Assembly (NCBI RefSeq): GCF_030812675.1
Contig: NZ_JAUSTE010000009.1
Coordinates: 124,001-188,000, forward strand
Direction: 5' to 3'
Origin: Sinomonas atrocyanea
GTDB taxonomy: Bacteria > Actinomycetota > Actinomycetes > Actinomycetales > Micrococcaceae
DNA length: 64,000 nt
Under the pieces are notes generated by a model that was given only the letters and a program-made list of their open reading frames with translations, searched no databases and was not told the origin of the DNA. Shown piece after piece: positions 52,745 through 63,200 of this stretch. Positions within the stretch are counted from its first letter, which is position 1. Each line of letters opens with the position of its first letter. Both the position numbers and the translations under genes were made by a program.

Positions 52745-54112
52745 ATGACGAAGAACGCATTGGACGACGCCCCGCTGTCCACCTTCCACAAAAAGCTTGC
52801 CCTGTTCTCCTCCGGGGGCCCGTTCCTCGACGGCTACGTGCTCTCGATCATCGGAGTCGCTCTCGCCCAGCTCACCCCGCAATGGCACCTGGACGACGGC
52901 CAGCAGGGCCTGGTGGGCGCATCGTCCCTCGTCGGCATCCTCTTCGGCGGGTTCCTCGGCGGCTGGCTGACCGACAAGTTCGGCCGGAAGGTCCTCTTCA
53001 CGGTCGACCTCATCGCCATCATTGTCTTCTCCGCCCTGCAGTTCTTCGTGGGCGACTTCGGCTGGCTGTTCGTCCTGCGCCTGCTCATCGGGGTGGCGGT
53101 CGGGGCGGACTACCCGATCGCGACGTCCCTGCTGGCCGAGTTCTCGCCGCGGAAGTACCGTGGCCCGCTCCTGGGCCTGTTCGTGACGATGTGGTTCGTC
53201 GGCGCGGCCGTGGCCTACGTCGTCGGCGAGCTGCTGACCCTGCTCGGACCGGACGGCTGGCGCTGGATGCTCGCCAGCGCCGCCCTCCCCGCGATCGCGA
53301 TCGTCCTGGCCCGCATCGGCACCCCGGAATCCCCGCGCTGGCTCGCGGGCAAGGGCCGCATCGAGGAGGCCAACGCGTCCCTGCAGACCGTCTTCGGCCC
53401 CAGTGTCACCGTGTCGGACCTGCCGGACGAGGTCAAGGAGAACCTTGACGTCAAGGCCCTGTTCCGCTCGGGCTACGGCGGCCGGATCGCGTTCGTCACG
53501 ATCTTCTGGACCGCCTCGGTCGTCCCGCTCTTCGCCGTCTACGCCTTCGCCCCCGCCATCCTGGGCGCCCTGCACCTCGACGGCAGCATGGGCCAGATCG
53601 GCTCCGCGGTCATCACCATCATGTTCATGATCGGCTGCATCGTCGCCGTCCTGCTCGTGAACAAGATGGGGCGCCGGCCGCTCATGATCCACAGCTTCCT
53701 GTGGTCCGGCATCGCCCTGCTCCTGCTCGGCCTGTTCCCCAGCGCCCCGACCGTGGCCATCATGGCCCTCTTCGCCGGCTACGCCGTGCTCATCGGCGGC
53801 ACACAGATCATGCAGTGGGTCTACCCCAACGAGCTCTTCCCCACGGAGATCCGCGGCTCCGCGGTGGGCCTGGCCTCCTCGCTCTCCCGCATCGGCGCAG
53901 CCGCCGGCACCTACCTCGTCCCGCTCGCCCTCACCGGCCTCGGCATCGGCACCACCATGATCATCGCCGGCGTGATCACCCTCCTCGGCGCCCTGATCTC
54001 GCTGGTCTGGGCCCCGGAGACCCGCGGGCTCTCGCTCACCGAGAGCGCAGCCCTCACCGCCCCCCAGCCGCGCCGGGTCCGCGCCCGCTCCCCCAAGCTC
54101 TCCCGCTCCTAG
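52745..54112 (+). CDS. MFS transporter of the amine-oxidase operon
   Basis: A 455-aa 12-TM sugar-porter-type MFS protein: GGWLTDKFGRKVLFTVDLIA, RLLIGVAVGADYPIATSLLA, NKMGRRPLMI and NELFPTEIRGSAVGLASSLS. AAGGAG precedes the ATG. First gene of an operon with amine oxidase, lyase and aldehyde dehydrogenase, so it likely imports the substrate; the substrate is unknown. Confidence 0.9.
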   Translation: MTKNALDDAPLSTFHKKLALFSSGGPFLDGYVLSIIGVALAQLTPQWHLDDGQQGLVGASSLVGILFGGFLGGWLTDKFGRKVLFTVDLIAIIVFSALQFFVGDFGWLFVLRLLIGVAVGADYPIATSLLAEFSPRKYRGPLLGLFVTMWFVGAAVAYVVGELLTLLGPDGWRWMLASAALPAIAIVLARIGTPESPRWLAGKGRIEEANASLQTVFGPSVTVSDLPDEVKENLDVKALFRSGYGGRIAFVTIFWTASVVPLFAVYAFAPAILGALHLDGSMGQIGSAVITIMFMIGCIVAVLLVNKMGRRPLMIHSFLWSGIALLLLGLFPSAPTVAIMALFAGYAVLIGGTQIMQWVYPNELFPTEIRGSAVGLASSLSRIGAAAGTYLVPLALTGLGIGTTMIIAGVITLLGALISLVWAPETRGLSLTESAALTAPQPRRVRARSPKLSRS

Positions 54113-54131
54113 AAGAAAGAACGCAAAGGAC

Positions 54132-55514
54132 ATGAAAGACGTAGTCATCGTCGGTGCCGGACTCGCAGGCCTCTCAGCCGGCTGGCGCCTGCGCCACTGG
54201 GACACCCTCCTGCTCGAGGCCGACACACGCGTCGGCGGCAGGATCCGCTCGGAGCGGCGCGGCCCGTACTGGCTGAACTGGGGAGGCCACGTCTTCGCCG
54301 GCCCCGGCTCCTCCACCGACTCGCTGCTGAACGAGGTCGGCGTCTCCGCCGTCGAGATCCCGGGCTCCCTCCAGGCCCTGTCGATGAACGGGAAGTTCAT
54401 CCGCAAGGGGCACATCGCGACCTACCCGTTCCGCATCCCGATGTCCCTCCGGGGCCGCTTCGACACCCTCAGGGCCGGCATGAAGGTCGTGGCCGGGGTC
54501 GCCAAGTACACCGGCGTGGTCCGCAAGCGCCCCGGGGAGTCCGGCGCCCAGCGCCAGCAGCGCATCTACGACTTCGAGAACACCACCTCGTTCCAGGACT
54601 TCATCGGCAGCATCGACGACGACGCCGCGGCCCTGTTCAAGACCACGGTCACCCGCTCGGCGGGGGACATGGACCAGATCTCCGCCGGCGCCGGCATCGG
54701 ATACTTCAGCCTCGTCCTCGGCTTCGGCCAGGGCCTCAACCGCGGGATCGTGGGCGGCCCCTCGACCCTGACCGAGTCCATCGCCGTGGCGCTCGGCGAC
54801 CGCATCCAGCTCGGCGCCGCCGTGCACGAGGTCGTCCACCGGAAGAACTCCGTCCTCGTCCGCTACACCCAGGACGGGGTCGAGCGCGAGGTCGAGGCCC
54901 GCGCCGTCGTCCTCGCCACCACCGCGGACGTCTCGCACCGGATCGGGGTGGACCTGCCCGAGGACCTCCGCGGAGCCCTCGGCCAGATCAAGTACGGCCC
55001 CCACGTCAGCACCGCCTTCCTCACCGACGAGGAGGGCCCGCGCCCCTGGGACGACATCTACGCGATCGCCGCGCCGAAGCGCTCGTTCGCGATCGCCCTG
55101 AACCAGGCCAGCATCGTCCGCGGCACCGAGTCCGTGCGCCAGCCCGGCGGCAGCTTCATGACGTTCTCCCCCGCCAGCCTGGGCCGGGCCCTTCTCGAGA
55201 AGAGCGAGGAGGAGGTCATCGCGACCCACCTCGCCGACCTCGACCAAGTCCTCGGCCACGGCTTCGCCGACAGCGTGGTCGAGGCCCGGACCGAACGGTG
55301 GAAGGTCGCCTCCCCCTACTGCTTCCCCGGGCGGGCCAAGATCCAGTCCACCCTCATGCGCGGCGCCGACCGCGTCTTCCTGGCCGGCGATTTCCTAGGC
55401 ACGCTCTACACGGAGAGCTCCATCACCTCCGGCTTCTCCGCCGCGCAGGAGGCCGCGAGCCTGCTCGCCACCGCGCGCCAGGCGCGCCCCAGCGCCGTGA
55501 AGTCCGTCGCCTGA
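54132..55514 (+). CDS. FAD-dependent amine oxidase-type oxidoreductase
   Basis: A 460-aa flavoprotein of the amine oxidase/protoporphyrinogen oxidase superfamily. FAD site DVVIVGAGLAGLSAGWRLRH with GGRIRSERRGPYWLNWGGHV and the C-terminal flavin motif VFLAGDFLGTLYTESSITSG. With the aldehyde dehydrogenase two genes downstream, the simplest model is oxidative deamination of an amine to an aldehyde, then to an acid. The substrate is not readable. Confidence 0.85.
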   Translation: MKDVVIVGAGLAGLSAGWRLRHWDTLLLEADTRVGGRIRSERRGPYWLNWGGHVFAGPGSSTDSLLNEVGVSAVEIPGSLQALSMNGKFIRKGHIATYPFRIPMSLRGRFDTLRAGMKVVAGVAKYTGVVRKRPGESGAQRQQRIYDFENTTSFQDFIGSIDDDAAALFKTTVTRSAGDMDQISAGAGIGYFSLVLGFGQGLNRGIVGGPSTLTESIAVALGDRIQLGAAVHEVVHRKNSVLVRYTQDGVEREVEARAVVLATTADVSHRIGVDLPEDLRGALGQIKYGPHVSTAFLTDEEGPRPWDDIYAIAAPKRSFAIALNQASIVRGTESVRQPGGSFMTFSPASLGRALLEKSEEEVIATHLADLDQVLGHGFADSVVEARTERWKVASPYCFPGRAKIQSTLMRGADRVFLAGDFLGTLYTESSITSGFSAAQEAASLLATARQARPSAVKSVA

Positions 55515-55561
55515 CGGCGCCTGAAGAGACCCACGAACACCACCCACCGAAGGAATCACTC

Positions 55562-56455
55562 ATGTCCAAGGACCTCCGCGGTGTCCTCACCGCCCTCACC
55601 ACCCCCTTCGACGCCGACGAGGCGATCGACGTCGCAGCCCTCCGCCGCGTCGTCGACCGCTCGATCGACGCCGGCGTCGACGGCGTCGTCGCCGCCGGCT
55701 CCACCGGCGAGGTGGGCGCCCTCTCCTCCGAGGAGCGCCTGCTCCTGATCGACACGGTCATCGAGCACACCGCCGGCCGTGTCCCGGTCATCGCCCAGAC
55801 CGGAGCCACCTCCACCGCCGAGGCGATCCGCCTCTCGAAGCACGCCCAGGCCTCCGGCGCCGACGTGCTCATGCTCGTCACCCCCTACTACGAGCCGCTC
55901 TCCGTGGAGGAGACGGTCACCTACATCGAGGACGTCGCCGCCGCCGTCGACCTCCCCGTCATGCTCTACAACATCCCCGCCGTGACGGGCGTCAACCTTG
56001 ATCCCGCCACGGTCCGCTCGCTGGCCGAGCGCGTGGGGAACATCCGCTACATCAAGGACTCGAGCGCCGACTGGGAGCAGGCGCTCCAGCTGATCCACCA
56101 CCACAGCGACGTGATCGGCACCTTCATCGGCTGGGACGCCTACCTCTACAGCGCCCTCGTGGAGGGCGCCGCCGGCGTCATGGCCGGCACCGCCAACGTC
56201 GTGCCCGAGGAGATCGTCGCCGTCGCCCGGCGCATCGCCGAGGGCGACCTCGCCGGCGCCCGGGAGACGTGGAACTGCGTGTACCCGGTCATCGACGCCC
56301 TCCTCTCCGCCCCCTTCATCCCGGCCGTCAAGGCGGGCCTCGCCCTCCAGGGGCTCCCCGCCGGCTCTCCGCGACGTCCGACGGCGCCGCTCACCGCCGC
56401 GGACCACGCCCGCCTCGAGCGGGCCCTCGCCTCGCTCCGTCAGCCGGTCGCGTAG
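55562..56455 (+). CDS. DapA/N-acetylneuraminate lyase superfamily protein
   Basis: A 297-aa class I aldolase-type TIM barrel. Schiff-base Lys in IRYIKDSSADWEQ, Tyr in MLYNIPAVTG, and AAGSTGEVGALSSEE with the pyruvate-binding Thr/Ser pair. It is probably not the housekeeping DapA because it sits in a catabolic operon under GntR control; family members include 4-hydroxy-2-oxoglutarate-type aldolases and dehydratases of sugar acids. AAGGAAT precedes the ATG. Confidence 0.88.
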   Translation: MSKDLRGVLTALTTPFDADEAIDVAALRRVVDRSIDAGVDGVVAAGSTGEVGALSSEERLLLIDTVIEHTAGRVPVIAQTGATSTAEAIRLSKHAQASGADVLMLVTPYYEPLSVEETVTYIEDVAAAVDLPVMLYNIPAVTGVNLDPATVRSLAERVGNIRYIKDSSADWEQALQLIHHHSDVIGTFIGWDAYLYSALVEGAAGVMAGTANVVPEEIVAVARRIAEGDLAGARETWNCVYPVIDALLSAPFIPAVKAGLALQGLPAGSPRRPTAPLTAADHARLERALASLRQPVA

Positions 56456-56495
56456 CCCGGAGCAGCCCCCGATTCCCTCGACCACAGGAGGAACC

Positions 56496-57989
56496 ATGAC
56501 CACATCAGCAGCCGCCGAATCGTTCACCGTCCAGCGGGCGGAGAGCGCCCCCGCGCCGTCGCTGCCACCGTTCGGCCACTTCATCAACGGCGCCTTCGTG
56601 GCCCCGGGCTCCGGCGCCGTCTCCGAGGTGGAGAATCCGGCCACCGAGGAGTTCCTCATGCGGGTCCCGGCTGGCTCGGTGGAGGATGTGGACGCCGCGG
56701 TGGCGGCCGCCGTCGCGGCGAAGGCCGAGTGGGCCCAGACCACCCCGGCCGAGCGATCCGCCGTGCTGCTGCGCATCGCAGACCTCATCGAGGGCAACCG
56801 TGAGGAGCTCGAGGCCCTCGAGGCCGCGAACACCGGCAAGCCAGAGGCGGTGGCCGAGGACGACATCTCGAGCGCGATCGACACCTTCCGGTTCTCGGCC
56901 GGGGCCACGCGCGCCTTCACCGCCCTCGGCGCCGGTGACTACGCGAAGGGCCACACGTCGGTCGTCTACCGGGAGCCCGTCGGGGTGGTCGGCGTCATCA
57001 CCCCGTGGAATTACCCGCTGCTGATGGCGGCGTGGAAGATCGCACCGATCCTCGGCGCAGGCAACACCCTCGTCCTGAAGCCCTCCGAGCAGACCCCGCT
57101 GACAACGCTCAAGCTGGCCGAGCTCATCGCGGGCGAGGTGCCGGCGGGCGTGCTGAACATTGTCACCGGAACCGGCCGCGTCGTGGGCCAGCGGCTTTCC
57201 GAGCACCCCGACGTCGACCTCGTGGCGATCACCGGCAGCGTCGGCAGCGGGGAGAAGGTCGCCGCCACCGCGGCGGCAACCGTCAAGCGCGTCCACCTCG
57301 AGCTGGGCGGCAAGGCGCCCGTTGTGGTGTTCGGGGACGCCGACCTCGAGGCGGCCGCCCGCGGCGTCCGCTCGGCCGGCTTCTGGAACGCCGGCCAGGA
57401 ATGCGGGGCCGCCTGCCGCGTGCTCGTCCACGAGTCCGTTGCCGCGGATTTCACCGAGCTGCTGGTGCGGGAGGTCGCGGCGATCACCGTCGGCAGTCCC
57501 GGCACCGGCGCCGAGATGGGATCCATGATCTCCGCCGCTCACCACCGCAGGGTCCTCGCGGCGCTCGACGGGATCCGCGCCGAGGGGCTCACGGTCGCCG
57601 TCGGCGGCCACGCCCTCGAGGGCCCGGGCTACTTCATCGAGCCCACCGTCGTCACCGACGTCCCGCCCGGCGCCGGGATCGTCCGGAACGAGATCTTCGG
57701 CCCGGTCGTGTCGGTGGAGACGTTCAGCACCGACGAGGAGGCCGTGGCCCGGGCCAACGAGACCGTCTACGGCCTGGCGGCCTCGGTCTGGACTGCGGAC
57801 GCAGCCCGTTCGCTCTCGATCCCGCGCCGGCTCGACTTCGGCACGGTCTGGGTCAACTCCCATCTGGTCATCGCGACCGAGGCCCCCTGGGGCGGATTCA
57901 AGGGATCCGGCTACGGCCGCGACCTCTCCCTCTACGCCCTCGAGGACTTCTCCCGGACCAAGCACGTCATGTACAGCCACGGCCGCTGA
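56496..57989 (+). CDS. Aldehyde dehydrogenase, aminobutyraldehyde/betaine aldehyde type
   Basis: A 497-aa NAD-dependent ALDH. Catalytic Cys in NAGQECGAACRV, general base Glu in LELGGKAPVVVFGDAD, and GVITPWNYPLLMAAWKIAPI for cofactor. The closest visible subgroup is gamma-aminobutyraldehyde or betaine-aldehyde dehydrogenase, which suits an amine oxidase partner. AGGAGG lies 4 nt before the ATG. A strong terminator follows. Confidence 0.92.
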   Translation: MTTSAAAESFTVQRAESAPAPSLPPFGHFINGAFVAPGSGAVSEVENPATEEFLMRVPAGSVEDVDAAVAAAVAAKAEWAQTTPAERSAVLLRIADLIEGNREELEALEAANTGKPEAVAEDDISSAIDTFRFSAGATRAFTALGAGDYAKGHTSVVYREPVGVVGVITPWNYPLLMAAWKIAPILGAGNTLVLKPSEQTPLTTLKLAELIAGEVPAGVLNIVTGTGRVVGQRLSEHPDVDLVAITGSVGSGEKVAATAAATVKRVHLELGGKAPVVVFGDADLEAAARGVRSAGFWNAGQECGAACRVLVHESVAADFTELLVREVAAITVGSPGTGAEMGSMISAAHHRRVLAALDGIRAEGLTVAVGGHALEGPGYFIEPTVVTDVPPGAGIVRNEIFGPVVSVETFSTDEEAVARANETVYGLAASVWTADAARSLSIPRRLDFGTVWVNSHLVIATEAPWGGFKGSGYGRDLSLYALEDFSRTKHVMYSHGR

Positions 57990-58022
57990 GGCCGAGCGCC
58001 ACGTGCCCCAGCAGTAACATCC

Positions 58023-58064
58023 GGGCCGCTGGAAGGGACAGGACCTTTTCCCCTCCAGCGGCCC
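58023..58064. terminator. Strong hairpin after the aldehyde dehydrogenase
   Basis: Arms GGGCCGCTGGA and TCCAGCGGCCC (11 bp) enclose a 20-nt loop that can extend the stem through GGG/CCC and contains TTTT. It separates the amine operon from the poly(amino acid) locus. Confidence 0.8.
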
Positions 58065-58154
58065 GAGCAATGCTTCCACTCTTGTAGCAGAGCCGCAGCG
58101 ACTGAGGCGAGGGGGCAACTCAGACCGGTAGGGCGCACTGTGAGGAGGCCCGAC

Positions 58155-58784
58155 ATGGTCACGTTATCGACGCTTTTCCGCGCCGCAAAACTGTTCCTGG
58201 TGCCACGCGGAAGCTACTCCGGGACCCGCAGGAGTGCCGCGCCGGGACCGGAGGGCGGGCTCCTGACGGAGCCTCCCCGGCACAGACCGTTCACGGAGGA
58301 GGCCGAGATCTCCGGCCTGAGCGTGGACGGCCCGGTCGCCGAGATCACCGTCGCGGGCAGCCCTGGCGGTGCTGACCGCGTCGCGGCCGTCCTGCTGGCC
58401 CTCGCCGAGGCCGGAACGGGCGTGGACATGTTCTCCGAGAGCGGCCCGATGCCCGGGGACGGCATGAGGGACATCATGTTCACCTCGCCCGTGCGCGACC
58501 GGCCGCGGGCCATGGAGGCCCTGCGCCGCCGGAGGACGTCCATCGGGTTCAGCGGGCTGCGCTACCGGGACGACGCGGCCAAGCTCTCGCTGAAGGGGAA
58601 CGGGCTGCGGTCCGCCTCGACCATCGTGCCCGACTTCGTCGCCATCCTCTCGGCCGCCGGCATCCCGACCGGCCCGATCTCGGTCTCGGACTTCTGCCTG
58701 GCCGTGGTGATACCCGCCGCCCGGGTCCCCGAGGCGATCGACGCACTCGATGCGGGGCTCCACCTCGGCCGCCGGACGGCCTGA
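58155..58784 (+). CDS. Stand-alone aspartokinase regulatory (ACT) domain protein
   Basis: A 209-aa protein. After a 50-residue leader it resembles the C-terminal regulatory half of actinobacterial aspartokinase (the free beta subunit region): ISGLSVDGPVAEITVAGSPG, GVDMFSESG in place of the usual IDMVLQN, DIMFTSPVRDRPRAMEALR, then DDAAKLSLKGNGLRSASTIV and a second ACT domain (IPTGPISVSDFCLAVVIPAA). No kinase domain is present. It could tune aspartate flux or respond to lysine, threonine or Dab. The start at 58155 is set by AGGAGG 7 nt upstream. Confidence 0.75.
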   Translation: MVTLSTLFRAAKLFLVPRGSYSGTRRSAAPGPEGGLLTEPPRHRPFTEEAEISGLSVDGPVAEITVAGSPGGADRVAAVLLALAEAGTGVDMFSESGPMPGDGMRDIMFTSPVRDRPRAMEALRRRRTSIGFSGLRYRDDAAKLSLKGNGLRSASTIVPDFVAILSAAGIPTGPISVSDFCLAVVIPAARVPEAIDALDAGLHLGRRTA

Positions 58785-58848
58785 ACGCACCGTCCCCCAC
58801 GATCACAGTCCGCCTTCCCGCCGCGATGAGAGAAACGAGGCGCTGTCC

Positions 58849-60228
58849 ATGACTGTCACCCCAGATTCGGACACCTTCCGCGGGCCTCGGGTCGCCGGAC
58901 CGCTGCCCGGGCCGGTCTCGGCGCGGATGCTGGCGCGCCAGGACGACGTCGAGTCGGCCGCGCGCACCTACCCCCGCCACCTCCCGATCGCCCTCGAGGA
59001 GGCCTCCGGGTCCTTCGTCCGGGACGTCGACGGGAACGTCTTCATCGACTTCCTCGCCGGTGCGGGCGTGCTCTCGCTGGGCCACAACCATCCGGAGCTC
59101 GCGGACGCGGTGACGGACCAGCTGGCACGGCTGACGCACGGGCTGGACTTTCCCACCCCGCTCAAGGAGGAGTTCACGCAGGCTGCCCTGTCCACGCTCC
59201 CCGAGTCCCTGCGCGACTCCATGAGGGTGCACTTCTGCGGGCCGACGGGCGCCAACGCGGTCGAGGCCGCCATCAAGCTGTGCAAGACGGCCACCGGGCG
59301 CGGGGACATCGTCTCGTTCCAGGGCGGCTTCCACGGCAGCACTGCCGGCGCCATGGCTGTGACCGGCCTCCTCGAGCAGAAGGAACCGGTCAGCAACCAG
59401 ATGCCCGGCGTCCACTTCTTCCCCTACAGCTACTGCAGCCGCTGCCCGCTCGGACTGACGCCCGAGACCTGCGACACGAACTGCGCCGTCTACCTCGACC
59501 GGTCGCTCCACGACAGCAACGGGGGAGTGCCCCGGCCCGCGGCCGTGATCCTCGAGCTAATCCAGGGCGAGGGTGGCGTGATCCCGGCCACTCCCGAGTT
59601 CGCGCGCCGCGTGGGGCGCGTGGCCCATGAGCTCGGGGTGCCCCTCATCGTCGACGAGGTGCAGGCAGGCTATGGCCGCACCGGGACCTGGTTCGCCTTC
59701 GAGCAGTACGACCTCGAGCCGGACGTCATCGTGGCCTCGAAGGCGCTGAGTGGGATCGGGCTGCCCGTGGCCGTCATCTTCTACAGGAAGTCCCTCGACG
59801 TGTGGGCACCCGGCGCGCACACGGGGACCTTCCGCGGCAACCAGCTGGCCTTCGCCGCCGGGACCGCCGCAGTGCGGATCATGCGTCGGGACAACATCCT
59901 CGGCAACGTCCGCGCCCGCGGAGAGCAGATCGTCGCGCTGCTGGAACCGCTCACGGCCAGCCCCTGGGTCCGCGACGTGCGCGGGCGCGGGCTCATGTGG
60001 GGCATCGAGATGGCGGACCCGGTCTCAGGCGAGCCCGCCGGTGACCTCGCCCGCCGCATCCAGCTCACCGCCCTCCAGCACGGGCTGATCCTCGAATGCG
60101 GCGGACGGCAGGACTGCGTGGTACGCCTCCTGCCCCCGCTTAACGTCACGGAGGAGGTCGTCGCCACCGCCTGCGCGATCCTCCGCGACGCGGTCACCGA
60201 GGAAGTCGCGGCCCAGCCGGGCGCGTAG
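58849..60228 (+). CDS. Diaminobutyrate--2-oxoglutarate aminotransferase-like protein
   Basis: A 459-aa class III PLP aminotransferase. FCGPTGANAVEAAIKLCKTA, SFQGGFHGSTAGAMAVTG, VDEVQAGYGRTGTWFAFEQY and the PLP Lys in VASKALSGIGLP are clear; MPGVHFFPYSYCSRCPLGLT and ETCDTNCAVYL are features of the Dab aminotransferase group that includes EctB-like and siderophore enzymes. The reaction would be glutamate plus aspartate semialdehyde to 2,4-diaminobutyrate. No ectA or ectC follows, so ectoine is unlikely. The stop overlaps the ribosome site of the synthetase. Confidence 0.88.
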   Translation: MTVTPDSDTFRGPRVAGPLPGPVSARMLARQDDVESAARTYPRHLPIALEEASGSFVRDVDGNVFIDFLAGAGVLSLGHNHPELADAVTDQLARLTHGLDFPTPLKEEFTQAALSTLPESLRDSMRVHFCGPTGANAVEAAIKLCKTATGRGDIVSFQGGFHGSTAGAMAVTGLLEQKEPVSNQMPGVHFFPYSYCSRCPLGLTPETCDTNCAVYLDRSLHDSNGGVPRPAAVILELIQGEGGVIPATPEFARRVGRVAHELGVPLIVDEVQAGYGRTGTWFAFEQYDLEPDVIVASKALSGIGLPVAVIFYRKSLDVWAPGAHTGTFRGNQLAFAAGTAAVRIMRRDNILGNVRARGEQIVALLEPLTASPWVRDVRGRGLMWGIEMADPVSGEPAGDLARRIQLTALQHGLILECGGRQDCVVRLLPPLNVTEEVVATACAILRDAVTEEVAAQPGA

Positions 60229-60237
60229 GAGGCCACC

Positions 60238-63200
60238 ATGCCCAAGCACCTCGCGACCCGGGAGGCCCCAGCCCGTGCCGGCTCCGGAGACAGCAGCCCG
60301 CGCGGGAACGTCCTCCTCGCAGCCTCGGGCGACGACGGGATCCGGTGGCGCCCGGGCGAGCGGCTCGAGACCCTCTTCGAGGAGGCCTGCGACCGCCTCC
60401 GGGACGCGGGGCACGGCGACAGGCTGGCGGTCGACGCCGGAGGGCTCACCCTCACCTACGACCAGCTCGACGCCTGGACCAACCGGCTCGCCCGCCGCCT
60501 CCGCGCCCGCGGCGTGCGGGCGGGGGACCGGCTGGCGCTGCTGTTCGACCAGCCCGTGTTCACCTATGCGGCCATGCTGGCCGTGCTCAAGGCGCACGCC
60601 GCGTACGTGCCGCTGGACGTCGCGTTCCCGCCGGAGCGGCTCTCCTACATCATGGACGACGCCGGCGTGACCACCCTGCTCTCGCAGTCCCACCTCCGCG
60701 ACGTGGTGCCGGAGGGGACAGCCCGGGCCGTGTACCTCGACGAGGAGGAGGCGACGATCGGCTCCGAGTCGCCGTGGCGCCTCAGCGGCGACGAGCGCGG
60801 CCCGGAGCAGGACCAGCTGGCGTACATCATCTACACCTCCGGGTCGACGGGCAGGCCCAAGGGGGTCGCGGTCGAGCACGCCAGCATCTGCAACTTTGTC
60901 CGCGTGGCCGCGGGCGTCTACGGGATCCAGGCGGACGACCGGGTCTACCAGGGCATGACCACGGCCTTCGACTTCTCCGTCGAGGAGATCTGGGTCCCCT
61001 GGATGAGCGGCGCCACCCTCGTGCCCAAGGACGGCAGCACGAGCCTCGTGGGGATCGAGCTCGCCGAGTTCCTGCAGCGCCGCACGGTCACGGCCCTGTG
61101 CTGCGTCCCCACCCTCCTGTCCACCATCGAGGACGACGTCCCGGGCCTGCGGTTCCTGCTCGTGTCCGGAGAGGCGTGCCCGCCGGACCTCGTGGAGCGC
61201 TGGCACCGGCCCGAGCGCCGGTTCCTCAACGTGTACGGGCCCACCGAGGCCACTGTCACCGCCACGTGGTCGGTGGTGGACCCGCACCGCGCGCCGACTC
61301 TGGGCACGCCCCTTCCGACCTATGCGGCAGTGATCCTCGACGTCGAGAGCAACAGCACCGTGGGAGCCGGCGAGCTCGGCGAGATCGGGCTTGCCGGGGT
61401 CGGCCTGGCCCGCGGCTACGTCAACCGTCCGGACCTGACCCAGAAGGCCTTCATCCCGGACTTCCTGGACCTCCCCGACAATCCGAGCCACCGGATCTAC
61501 CGCACCGGCGATCTGGGCCGCATCAATGCCGACGGAGAGATCGAGTACCACGGCCGGATCGATTCCCAGGTCAAGGTCCACGGCTACCGGATCGAGCTCG
61601 CCGAGGTCGAATCCGTCATCCTCCAGGTCCCCGGCGTCGCCCAGGCCGCCGTCGTCACCCACGAGCCGAGCCCCGGGGTCGTCGAGCTCGCTGCGTACTA
61701 CAGCAGGCGGCGCGACGGCGGCAGTGTGGAACCCGCCGTCGTGCGCGACCACCTCCGGCGCGCCCTGCCCGCGTACATGCGGCCGGCCTTCCTGCAGGAG
61801 CTGGACGCCTTCCCGCTGCTGCCCAGCGACAAGGTGGACCGCCGGCGGCTGCCCCCGCCCGGCCGGCGGGGCGACGCCGCCGCGCCCGCGCCCGCGCCGC
61901 CGGCCACGGACCGGGAGGCGAAGCTCGCTGGCGCGCTCGCCGAGGCCCTCGGGGAGCCGACGGTCTCAGTCGAGGCCGACTTCTTCGCCGACCTCGGCGC
62001 GAGCTCGATCACCATGGCGCGCTTCTGCGCAATCGTCAGGAAGGATCCCGGCCTCGTGCCGGTCTCGATGAAGGACATCTACCTTCACCCGACGGTCCGG
62101 TCGCTCGCCATGTCCACGCCGTCAGCCCCGGCCCCGGCAGCCGCTGCAGCGGCCTCCCCCCTGACGCCGACGGCGCCGCCGCGCGCCACGACGTTCCAGT
62201 ACGTGCTCTGCGGGACCCTCCAGGCGCTGACCTATGTCCTCGGGGCCTTCCTGGCCGGCTTCGGGATGGCCACCGGCTTCCAGTACCTCAGTGCCGCTGC
62301 CGACCCGCTGGACCGGTGGCTGCGCGCCACGCTCTTTGGGGGCGTGGTGTACGCCGCCCTGTGCCTGCTGCCCGTGGCAGCGAAGTGGCTGATCATCGGC
62401 CGGTGGCGGACCACCGAGTTCCCCGTGTGGTCCATGCGCTACTTCCGGTTCTGGCTCGTTCGCGCCGTGATCCGCAGCAGCCCGATGCGGCTGCTGGCTG
62501 GCTCACCCCTGTACGTGCTGTACCTGCGGGCACTGGGGGCCAGAATCGGCCGCGGCGCGACGGTCTTCACCACCGAGGTCCCGGTGTGCACTGACCTGCT
62601 CACCGTCGCGGCCCGGACCGTGGTCCGCAAGGATGCGAGCCTCAACTGCTACCGCGCGCTCGACGGGATGATCCAGACGGGCACCGTCACGGTCGGCGAG
62701 GGCGCAGTGATCGGCGAGGCCACCGTGGTGGACCTCGGCGCCAGGGTCGGGGACTACGCCCAGCTCGGCCACGCGTCCGCCCTCTACGCCGGGCAGGCCA
62801 TCCCCGACCACCAGTCGTGGCACGGATCTCCGGCCCAGCCCTGTGCGGTCGACTACAGCGGGGCCCCGCCGGCCCCCTGCGGCACGGCCCGCAGATTCCT
62901 CTATGGCGCATGGAATCTCGTCTTCACCGTCTTACTCGTCATCCCGGCCGGAACCAGCGTGGCCATGGTCCTGGTTCCGCTCGCCGTCGATGCTGCTGGA
63001 GTTGACACCGGCAATCTTGCCTACTACCTCCGCCTGCTCGGCATCGCCTCCCTCGTGCTGACCGGGCTGATCGCAGCGCTCCTCCTCAGCATCGCGGTGG
63101 TCCCCCGGGTGATGAATCTCCTGCTCAGGCCGGGCACGGTCTACCCGCTGTACGGTCTGCACTACGGGCTCCATCGCGCAATCGGCCGTCTCACCAACCT

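Noticed and set aside
58849-60228. Aminotransferase as ectoine EctB
   Set aside because: Neither ectA nor ectC is adjacent; the next gene is a Pls-like synthetase, which points to a different use of diaminobutyrate.
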